Source of the DNA: an uncultured Clostridium sp.
GTDB taxonomy: Bacteria; Bacillota; Clostridia; TANB77; CAG-508
Assembly: GCA_946495905.1 (NCBI GenBank)
Contig: CAMMEP010000063.1
Location: 1-7,070, forward strand
DNA: 7,070 bases
Direction: 5' to 3'
A program made the position numbers and the translations under genes. This document shows positions 1-5,388 of the stretch, piece after piece. The notes beneath the pieces were generated by a model that saw nothing but the letters and a program-made list of their open reading frames with translations, did no database searches and was not told the origin of the DNA. Position 1 is the first letter of the stretch; each line of letters opens with the position of its first letter.

Positions 1-11
1 TAAAATTCTAC

Positions 12-40
12 TTGTTTTATTAATTCTGGTATAGTAAAAT
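12..40 (+). promoter_or_regulatory. Putative recG promoter
   Basis: Two overlapping readings are possible. One is an extended -10, TGG followed by TATAGT (27-35). The other is a -35-like TTGTTT (12-17) with a 17-nt spacer to TAAAAT (35-40). Either would start transcription about 25-35 nt upstream of the recG GTG codon, leaving a short leader. The -35 match is weak (TTG only), so the extended -10 reading is somewhat better. The window begins only a few bases upstream, so co-transcription from an earlier gene cannot be excluded. Confidence 0.4.
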
Positions 41-62
41 AAACACGAAAGAGAAACGATTT

Positions 63-67
63 GGAGG
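63..67 (+). promoter_or_regulatory. Ribosome binding site setting the recG GTG start
   Basis: GGAGG lies 7 nt before the GTG at 75. This spacing matches the other strong sites in the window (AGGAGG 7 nt before the GH13 ATG), so the GTG is a well-supported start even though it is not ATG. Confidence 0.8.
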
Positions 68-74
68 TTTTAAA

Positions 75-2123
75 GTGGATTTAAAACAAAGTGTACAATA
101 TGTAAAAGGAGTAGGACCAAACAATGCTGTACTCCTACAAAAACTTGGAATTAATACCTTAGAAGACTTAATTACATTTTTTCCAAGAAATTATGAAGAT
201 AGAAGCAAACCTAAAAAAATAAATGAATTAGTAGATGGAGAAGAAGCTTTAATTGATGTTATTTGTGTAAGCAAAATGAACGAAACAAAATTTGCTAGAA
301 ATAAAGTAATGCTAAAAATGCTAGTAAGAGATGATACAGGAGATTGTGTGCTTACGTGGTTTAATCAAACCTACTTAAAGAATAAATTTAAAGTAGGAGA
401 AAGATACCAGTTCTATGGAAAAGTAAGTATTAAATATGGAAGAATTGAAATGACAAGAGCTGTTTTCGATAAAGAAGGATTAAATAAAAATACAGGAAAG
501 ATTATTCCAATTTATCCACTTACGTATCAGTTATCGCAAAATAAGCTAAGAGGAATTATTGAAAATGGACTAAAACAAGCACTAGGAAATTTAAAAGAAA
601 CACTTCCAGACTATATTTCAAAAAATTATCATTTAACAGATATTAATACCGCAACAAAACAGATTCATTTTCCAACTAATTTTGAAGAATATAATAATGC
701 GAGAAGAAGATTTGTTTTTGAAGAACTTCTTACAGTGCAGTTAGCTTTACTAAGCCTTAAATCTCGCTATGATAAAGAAACTGATGGAATAGTATTTAGT
801 AAAGATGTGAAAATGTCAGAAGTCATTAATTCATTACCTTTCCGATTAACAAAAGCACAGCTAAAAGTGTTAGAAGAAATCGATAAAGATATGGAAAATA
901 ACAAACCAATGAATCGATTACTACAAGGAGATGTAGGTTCAGGTAAAACCATTGTGTCCATTATTGCAGCATATAAAGCAGCAAAGAGTGGATATCAGTC
1001 TGCTATTATGGCGCCAACTGCAATTCTAGCAGAACAACATTTACAGGAATATCGTAAAGTGCTAGAGCCATTTGGAATAAAGTGTGAACTTTTGCTAGGA
1101 GGAATGCGAGTAAAGAAAAGAAGAGAAGTGCTAGAACAGCTAAAAAATGGAGAAATCGATATTTTAATAGGAACACACGCTTTACTTGTAGAAGATGTGG
1201 AATTTAAAAATCTAGGCTTAGTTGTTACAGACGAACAACACAGATTTGGAGTAAGACAAAGAGCAAACATTGTAGCAAAAGGGAAAAATCCAGATGTATT
1301 GGTTATGACAGCAACTCCTATACCAAGAACATTAGCACTTATTCTTTATGGAGACTTGGATATTTCCATAATAGATGAGCTTCCACCAAACAGAAAGAAA
1401 ATAGAAACCTATCCTGTTATGAAAAATATGGAACGAAGAATAGAAGAATTTATTCGCTCAAATGTAGCAAAGGGAAGACAAGCTTATATCGTATGCCCAT
1501 TAGTAGAAGAAAGCGAAGAACTTGATAATTTTAAATCCGTAGTAGAACTTGCTAAAAGGTATCAAGAAGTGGTATTTCCAGAATTTAATGTTGCATATTT
1601 ACATGGAAAAATGAAACAAAAGGAAAAAGATGATATTATGGGGCGATTTAAAGACGGAGAAATCCAAATATTAGTATCGACTACTGTTATTGAAGTAGGA
1701 GTAAATGTGCCAAATGCCAACATTATGGTAGTACAAAATGCAGAACATTTTGGGTTAGCACAACTTCACCAATTGAGAGGAAGAGTAGGAAGAGGAGAGT
1801 ATCAGTCCTATTGTATATTAATTTATGAGGGAAATTCCAAAACAACAAGAGAAAGAATGAAAATAATGAAGGAAACTGATAACGGATTTATCGTAGCAGA
1901 AAAAGACTTGGAACTTAGAGGATCAGGCGAATTCTTTGGAACAAGGCAACATGGACTTCCAGAATTTAAAATTGCAAACCTATTTGAGGATGTTGCTGTT
2001 TTAAAAGAAGTACAAGCACTAACTCTAAAAATAGAGGAAACAGATCCGAAGCTAGAAAAAGAAGAAAACAAGAGATTACGAGAATTAGTAGAAGAAAAAT
2101 TTGAAGATAGAATTAGTATCTAA
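75..2123 (+). CDS. recG: ATP-dependent DNA helicase RecG
   Basis: RecG is a cytoplasmic double-strand DNA translocase. It remodels stalled replication forks and branch-migrates Holliday junctions, R-loops and D-loops during recombinational repair. The protein has 682 residues, the usual length for the family. It opens with the N-terminal segment containing KGVGP (about 11-15) and FFPRNYEDRS, followed by the OB-fold wedge domain (about 60-145) that splits the fork. The SF2 helicase core follows: Walker A GDVGSGKT at 285-292, the RecG-type DEQHRFG box at 386-392, TATPIPRT at 412-419, and motif VI HQLRGRVGRG at 565-574. The RecG C-terminal region with LELRGSGEFFGTRQHG is intact, so the gene looks complete and functional. 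The start is GTG, supported by GGAGG 7 nt upstream. No hairpin terminator is visible after the stop, but the next gene has its own promoter. Arginine is mostly AGA, typical of this window. Confidence 0.98.
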   Translation: MDLKQSVQYVKGVGPNNAVLLQKLGINTLEDLITFFPRNYEDRSKPKKINELVDGEEALIDVICVSKMNETKFARNKVMLKMLVRDDTGDCVLTWFNQTYLKNKFKVGERYQFYGKVSIKYGRIEMTRAVFDKEGLNKNTGKIIPIYPLTYQLSQNKLRGIIENGLKQALGNLKETLPDYISKNYHLTDINTATKQIHFPTNFEEYNNARRRFVFEELLTVQLALLSLKSRYDKETDGIVFSKDVKMSEVINSLPFRLTKAQLKVLEEIDKDMENNKPMNRLLQGDVGSGKTIVSIIAAYKAAKSGYQSAIMAPTAILAEQHLQEYRKVLEPFGIKCELLLGGMRVKKRREVLEQLKNGEIDILIGTHALLVEDVEFKNLGLVVTDEQHRFGVRQRANIVAKGKNPDVLVMTATPIPRTLALILYGDLDISIIDELPPNRKKIETYPVMKNMERRIEEFIRSNVAKGRQAYIVCPLVEESEELDNFKSVVELAKRYQEVVFPEFNVAYLHGKMKQKEKDDIMGRFKDGEIQILVSTTVIEVGVNVPNANIMVVQNAEHFGLAQLHQLRGRVGRGEYQSYCILIYEGNSKTTRERMKIMKETDNGFIVAEKDLELRGSGEFFGTRQHGLPEFKIANLFEDVAVLKEVQALTLKIEETDPKLEKEENKRLRELVEEKFEDRISI

Positions 2124-2237
2124 TTACATATTCCAATGGACATTATTATAGTTTAGGTAGGAAAATAGGAAGATTTGGATTTTCTGTACAAAAAAAGAAG
2201 AAAAGAAAATAGATTAATAAGAAACTAAATAGCATAC

Positions 2238-2266
2238 TTGACAAATTGTGAAAAAGAAGATAGAGT
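2238..2266 (+). promoter_or_regulatory. Sigma-A-type promoter for the GH13 gene
   Basis: A perfect -35 TTGACA (2238-2243) is separated by exactly 17 nt from TAGAGT (2261-2266), a 4/6 match to TATAAT. The transcript would begin near 2273 and carry a leader of about 48 nt. AGGAGG (2308-2313) sits 7 nt before the ATG. The modest -10 suggests the promoter may be moderate or activator-dependent (inference). I see no clear catabolite-response element around it. Confidence 0.65.
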
Positions 2267-2320
2267 ATAGGCATAATAATGTATGTACCTTGGTATTTTA
2301 ATAAATAAGGAGGAGAAACT

Positions 2321-3817
2321 ATGAAAAATTTTTATGTTCCAGAGAGATTTAAAGGTCGGACAGGATATCAGATTTTTGTAGATCGATATTCTAGAAGCGG
2401 ACAACCAGTACCAAAAATGGAAGGACGTCGGATAAAAGATTGGAATGATTCTGTTCCTGATTGGGAACCGGATGCAGATGGCGTTTATCGAAATGAGTAT
2501 TTCTATGGCGGAAATTTGCAAGGAATTATTCAAAAGCTGGACGAGATTGATAGTTTAGGGTTTGACTTGATTTATTTAAGCCCTATTTCAAAAACGCATA
2601 CCAATCACCACTATGATGCAGAAAACCAGCTTATTATCGATCCATACATTGGTAATTGGGACGATTTCAGAAAACTCTGTGAGGAAGCACATAAAAGAAA
2701 TATATTAGTATGTGTCGATTTAGTATTTAATCATATGGGAGCTAGAAGTGAAGCATTTCAAGAAGCTATCCGTGGAAATCCAAACTATGTGAAGTGGTTT
2801 GAATGGGATAGCAGAGGTAATCCAGTTTATTGGTATGACTTTAAAGATATGCCACAGTGCAATAAGCTTAATTCTGAATATCAGGAATATACTTTTGAAG
2901 TAGCAAAAAAGTATATTCAAAACGGAGCTGATGGTATACGGTTGGATTTAGGAGAAATTTTGCCAGTTGAGTTTTTAAGAAATTTTAGAAATAATGTAAA
3001 AAAACTCAATGAGGAAATTCTTATTGTAAACGAAATGTGGGATTTAGATACTCACAGAAGAGTTTCACAATTGGATGGGACTCAGGCAGATTCTGTTATG
3101 AATTATCCTTTAAGCGATGCCATCATCAGATGGATTCGATGGAAAAATGTTCCGCATATTGAGTATACATTAAGTGAACTTGCTAAATATCCAAATAATA
3201 CAAGAGATGTTCTTTGGAATATCCTTGATTCTCATGATACACCAAGACTTGCTAATATGTTAGTTGGAGAAGGTATGAACCGGGAGCCATTTGCAGGCCG
3301 TGTATGGGATATTGAACAGCCTTGGAGAGGACTAGATAGCTTTGATACGTATGGCTTTAGAAAATGGGGATTGGATCATGATGAGGTTAACAAGGAAAAG
3401 GCAAGAGCTGATATACTACTAGCAAGTTCCATGCAATATATGCAAAAAGGAATACCTATTGTATATTATGGAACAGAAGTAGGACTTTGCGGAAATAAAG
3501 ATCCATTTAACAGAAAACCGTATCCTTGGAATAACATTGATTATTTATTGTATCATCATTATGCAGCAATTGGTTTTATGAGAAAAAGATACAGAGAAAT
3601 ATTTACTTCAGGAGAACAACAAGAAAGCATTAATGAAGAAACAATGAAAATCATAAGAAGTCAAGGAGGTCATCAAATTGTTATGTGGGTAAATCCAACG
3701 GAACACGAAGTTAGAGTAAATGATATTGATAATGGAGGAGACGAAATTTTAAATATCAAAGGATGTTCTAGCAAAGTATTAAGTCCAAAAGGCGTTATTG
3801 CATATTATTATGATTGA
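2321..3817 (+). CDS. GH13 alpha-amylase-family glucan hydrolase, intracellular
   Basis: A 498-residue member of the alpha-amylase clan, expected to hydrolyse alpha-1,4 (and perhaps alpha-1,6) bonds in maltodextrins. The conserved GH13 regions appear in order: YQIFVDRY (16-23) on the first barrel strand; region I DLVFNH (133-138); MPQCN (177-181), which resembles the neopullulanase-type region V; region II GIRLDLGE (205-212) with nucleophile Asp209; region III VNEMWD with acid/base Glu238; region IV LDSHDTPR with Asp306. The catalytic triad is complete. A short C-terminal beta domain (about 420-498) follows. There is no signal peptide or anchor, so it should act in the cytoplasm. It lacks the N-terminal CBM34-like domain of classical neopullulanases and cyclomaltodextrinases, so the exact specificity (maltodextrinase, neopullulanase-like, oligo-glucosidase) is open. 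It is monocistronic, with its own promoter and a strong terminator. Arginine codon use (many CGG, CGT and CGA) differs from its neighbours. Confidence 0.9.
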   Translation: MKNFYVPERFKGRTGYQIFVDRYSRSGQPVPKMEGRRIKDWNDSVPDWEPDADGVYRNEYFYGGNLQGIIQKLDEIDSLGFDLIYLSPISKTHTNHHYDAENQLIIDPYIGNWDDFRKLCEEAHKRNILVCVDLVFNHMGARSEAFQEAIRGNPNYVKWFEWDSRGNPVYWYDFKDMPQCNKLNSEYQEYTFEVAKKYIQNGADGIRLDLGEILPVEFLRNFRNNVKKLNEEILIVNEMWDLDTHRRVSQLDGTQADSVMNYPLSDAIIRWIRWKNVPHIEYTLSELAKYPNNTRDVLWNILDSHDTPRLANMLVGEGMNREPFAGRVWDIEQPWRGLDSFDTYGFRKWGLDHDEVNKEKARADILLASSMQYMQKGIPIVYYGTEVGLCGNKDPFNRKPYPWNNIDYLLYHHYAAIGFMRKRYREIFTSGEQQESINEETMKIIRSQGGHQIVMWVNPTEHEVRVNDIDNGGDEILNIKGCSSKVLSPKGVIAYYYD

Positions 3818-3889
3818 CGGTAAATACATGCACTTATCCTTTTATTCATCACAACAAAAAAATATGGAACCTAAGTAAAAATTTTTATT

Positions 3890-3923
3890 AAAAAGATGAG
3901 GTCTAATAGGCCTCGTCTTTTTT
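3890..3923 (+). terminator. Intrinsic terminator after the GH13 gene
   Basis: The stem GATGAGG (3895-3901) pairs with CCTCGTC (3911-3917) with one T-G wobble. It is extended inward by C3903-G3909 and T3904-A3908 and outward by an A-run pairing with the T-run. Six T residues (3918-3923) follow the stem. Because an A-run also precedes it, the structure may terminate transcription in both directions. It isolates the GH13 transcript from the epimerase-like gene. Confidence 0.88.
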
Positions 3924-3944
3924 GACAAAAATTACGCAAAACTA

Positions 3945-3973
3945 TTGACATTTACATAAAAAAACAATATTAT
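3945..3973 (+). promoter_or_regulatory. Strong sigma-A-type promoter for the epimerase-like gene
   Basis: TTGACA (3945-3950), a 17-nt spacer and TATTAT (3968-3973) match the vegetative consensus at 11 of 12 positions, in an A/T-rich spacer context. Initiation is predicted near 3980, giving a leader of about 38 nt. That leader contains an imperfect tandem repeat (3983-4002) followed by AGGAGAG (4005-4011), 6 nt before the ATG. It lies directly after the upstream terminator, as expected for the start of a new transcription unit. Confidence 0.82.
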
Positions 3974-3982
3974 ATATAAGGA

Positions 3983-4002
3983 ATTTTGTAGATTTTTGTA
4001 GA
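3983..4002 (+). repeat. Two-copy 10-nt tandem repeat in the leader
   Basis: ATTTTGTAGA (3983-3992) is followed directly by TTTTTGTAGA (3993-4002); the copies differ only at the first base. The pair lies between the predicted transcription start and the ribosome binding site of the epimerase-like gene. It could be a slippage duplication or a tandem regulator site. The sequence alone does not decide. Confidence 0.6.
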
Positions 4003-4017
4003 ATAGGAGAGAAATAG

Positions 4018-4887
4018 ATGGACGCTAAAATGCTAACCTCAAAAATGGGTGGAGAATTAGTTAGTTTTAAGCTAGATGGAAAAGAAAGAATCCACCAGGG
4101 ACTAGATTGTATTGACGAAAATGGAAAAATTTATTGGAAAAGAAGTTGGCCAGTATTATTTCCAGTAGTAGGTAAGCTAAAGAAAAATCAAACTATTATT
4201 AATAGTAGAATATTTGAAATGCCACAACATGGTTTTGCTAGAGATTTCGAATTTGAACCAATTACAAAATTGGATAATTTTCATTCTTATGTGTTAAAAA
4301 GCAATAAAATTACACAAAATAGATATCCATATGATTTTGAACTATATACAACTTATCGATTAGATGAAAATAAATTAACCACTATTTATAAGGTAATTAA
4401 TACAGGGGATGTAACCTTACCATTCGGAATAGGAGGACAACCTGCATTTAAAATAGATGTAGAGGAATTAAAAAAGGGAAATTATTATTTAGAGTTTGAA
4501 GAAGATGAAGATAAAATACACTTTTTATACTTAGTAGATGGTTTAGTAGGAACGGAATATGCAAGAAATAATATGATTGATAAAAGAAGAATTGCGTTAG
4601 GACCAAACACGTTTAATAATGATGCTTTAATTATGAAAGGAATTACTTCCCATAAAATCAGTTTGAAAAATAAAGAAAGTGGAAAAACATTGTTAACACT
4701 TGATTTTACAGGATTTCCATATTTGGGAGTATGGTCTAGACCAAATGCACCATTTATCTGTATTTCACCTTGGTATTCCACAGCAGATACCATAAAAAGC
4801 ACAGGAGTATTTATACAAAAACAAGATATTATATTCTTAAAGCCAAAAGACACTTTTGAATGTAAATATACAGTAGAATTTTTCTAA
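4018..4887 (+). CDS. Aldose 1-epimerase (LacX-type) family protein, possibly non-catalytic
   Basis: The 289-residue protein has the LacX-like galactose-mutarotase fold signature. SWPVLFPVVGKL (from about residue 43) and PQHGFARD around His71 match the usual PVLFPIVG and QHGFARD blocks. Family members interconvert alpha and beta anomers of aldoses using two histidines and a glutamate. Here the first histidine (His71) is kept. The block normally read as GxHPAF is GGQPAF (139-144), giving Gln141. The block normally read as C(I/L)EPW is CISPW (248-252), giving Ser250 where the catalytic base Glu is expected. From these substitutions I infer weak or absent mutarotase activity; it may bind sugars instead. 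The comparison motifs come from memory of the family, not from an alignment. There is no signal peptide, so it is cytoplasmic. It starts a new unit behind a strong promoter. No clear terminator follows, so it may be co-transcribed with the small membrane protein. Confidence 0.85.
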   Translation: MDAKMLTSKMGGELVSFKLDGKERIHQGLDCIDENGKIYWKRSWPVLFPVVGKLKKNQTIINSRIFEMPQHGFARDFEFEPITKLDNFHSYVLKSNKITQNRYPYDFELYTTYRLDENKLTTIYKVINTGDVTLPFGIGGQPAFKIDVEELKKGNYYLEFEEDEDKIHFLYLVDGLVGTEYARNNMIDKRRIALGPNTFNNDALIMKGITSHKISLKNKESGKTLLTLDFTGFPYLGVWSRPNAPFICISPWYSTADTIKSTGVFIQKQDIIFLKPKDTFECKYTVEFF

Positions 4888-4980
4888 AAACTTTTAGTAG
4901 ATTGAAACAGAACTAATGAACAATAACACAAACGAAAGAGTTTTAGAATAATTTCATAGCAAATAGAAAGAAGGATAAAG

Positions 4981-5163
4981 ATGGAATATGTAATTAATTT
5001 GTTGGCACTCCTTATGTGTGTAGCAGGTGTAGTTATGGTATATGATGCACGAATACTTACAAAAAAATTATTTGGATTTGGAGATCAAAATCAAGCAACA
5101 TGGGGAATGAAAATTTTAGGATTTATCATAGCGATTATTGGGGCATTAATACTATATTTTTAA
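4981..5163 (+). CDS. Small two-helix membrane protein, function unknown
   Basis: A 60-residue protein with two predicted transmembrane helices, at about 3-21 and 45-60. They are joined by a polar loop (22-44) with the distinctive stretch YDARILTKK followed by FGFGDQN. The basic residues Arg24, Lys28 and Lys29 place the loop in the cytoplasm, giving a hairpin with both ends outward. AAGGA (4971-4975) lies 5 nt before the ATG. I recall similar short proteins of this pattern as conserved hypotheticals in Clostridia but know no assigned function. It is 93 nt after the epimerase-like gene without a convincing promoter or terminator between, so it may be read from the upstream promoter. The length, hydrophobic pattern and A/T-rich codon use support a real gene. 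Confidence 0.8.
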   Translation: MEYVINLLALLMCVAGVVMVYDARILTKKLFGFGDQNQATWGMKILGFIIAIIGALILYF

Positions 5164-5200
5164 ATCATAAAAACTATTGTTAAAAACTACTTTTTATGAT
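5164..5200 (+). repeat. Perfect 10-bp inverted repeat just after a stop codon
   Basis: ATCATAAAAA (5164-5173) and TTTTTATGAT (5191-5200) are exact reverse complements separated by 17 nt, beginning immediately after the stop of the small membrane protein. The stem has only two G-C pairs and no T-run follows, so it is at best a weak terminator or an mRNA 3'-end hairpin. The octamer AAAAACTA occurs twice across the left arm and loop (5169-5176, 5182-5189). Confidence 0.55.
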
Positions 5201-5233
5201 AAAGTGAACAAAAAGATAAATAGGAGAGAAAGG

Positions 5234-5380
5234 TTGAAAAATAATTACAATTTTGGCGGTGTCAAACTTCATTTGAAATTTAATCAATGTACAAAATGTA
5301 CACCTCATAAATTTCAAACTCGTTTTCCTTGCCAAAATTTAATTCTTTCCCAACCAGATTTGTATCTTAGGAAGGAATGA
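5234..5380 (+). CDS. Doubtful 48-codon ORF upstream of the GH18 gene
   Basis: A TTG codon at 5234 is preceded by AGGAGAG (5222-5228) at 5-nt spacing, the same site used by the epimerase-like gene. The 48-residue product contains a CTKC pair and a third cysteine but resembles no family I recognise. Its stop (TGA, 5378-5380) overlaps an in-frame ATG of the GH18 gene (5377-5379) as ATGA, a typical translational-coupling arrangement. Against it: more than two thirds of the ORF is a nested inverted repeat, which would better explain the sequence as a structural element. Its codons (CTT, CAT, TCC, CGT) are also unlike those of neighbouring genes. The same frame extends back to a TTG at 5177, but that codon has no ribosome binding site. 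Confidence 0.2.
   Translation: MKNNYNFGGVKLHLKFNQCTKCTPHKFQTRFPCQNLILSQPDLYLRKE
5243..5344. repeat. 102-nt nested inverted-repeat element
   Basis: Three stems nest around one centre. The outer stem joins AATTA (5243-5247) plus AATTTTGGC (5249-5257) to GCCAAAATT plus TAATT (5331-5344): 14 pairs with one bulged C at 5248, extendable in RNA by two G-U pairs. The middle stem joins TTTGAAATTTA (5272-5282) to TAAATTTCAAA (5308-5318), 11 perfect pairs. The inner stem is TGTACA (5288-5293) against TGTACA (5297-5302) with a 3-nt loop. The heptamer TCAAACT also repeats in direct orientation (from 5262 and from 5314). No T-run follows, so it is not an intrinsic terminator. Size and terminal symmetry suit a palindromic intergenic repeat or MITE-like element. 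A structured 5' leader of the GH18 mRNA is the alternative. No transposase or second copy is in the window. Confidence 0.75.
5369..5376 (+). promoter_or_regulatory. Ribosome binding site of the GH18 gene, ambiguous start
   Basis: AGGAAGGA serves two in-frame ATG codons. The ATG at 5377 directly abuts it (AGG to ATG spacing 5 nt at best). The ATG at 5389 lies 12 nt beyond its last base. Aligned to the anti-Shine-Dalgarno sequence, the downstream ATG has the more workable spacing. The difference is four residues (MRFK) and does not change the domain picture. An in-frame stop (TAG, 5368-5370) rules out any longer form. Confidence 0.5.
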
Positions 5381-5388
5381 GATTTAAG

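Noticed and set aside
767..2071. Three minus-strand open frames of 64-91 codons inside recG
   Set aside because: They are antisense shadows of a complete conserved gene. Their products are Ser/Phe-rich low-complexity sequence and resemble no known family.
2161..2184. GAAAAT/ATTTTC hairpin downstream of recG as a terminator
   Set aside because: The stem is only 6 bp with a 12-nt loop, one G-C pair and no following T-run.
2286..2295. TACC-TT-GGTA dyad in the GH13 leader as an operator
   Set aside because: It has only 4-bp arms, does not extend, and matches no known operator; chance is enough to explain it.
2225..2920. Minus-strand open frames over the GH13 promoter and 5' half
   Set aside because: They overlap a well-supported promoter and catalytic domain on the + strand and give compositionally biased products with no recognisable domain.
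3876..3887. TAAAAATTTTTA palindrome before the GH13 terminator
   Set aside because: It is a simple A/T palindrome, expected by chance in this composition, and has no loop that could form an RNA hairpin.
4485..4853. Minus-strand 122-codon open frame inside the epimerase-like gene
   Set aside because: It is a shadow of the plus-strand gene, and the plus-strand product has clear family motifs. A/T-rich coding DNA often leaves such frames open.
5177..5380. Longer 67-codon reading of the ORF upstream of the GH18 gene, from TTG 5177
   Set aside because: The TTG lies in the loop of an inverted repeat with no ribosome binding site before it. If the frame is used at all, TTG 5234 with AGGAGAG is the better start.
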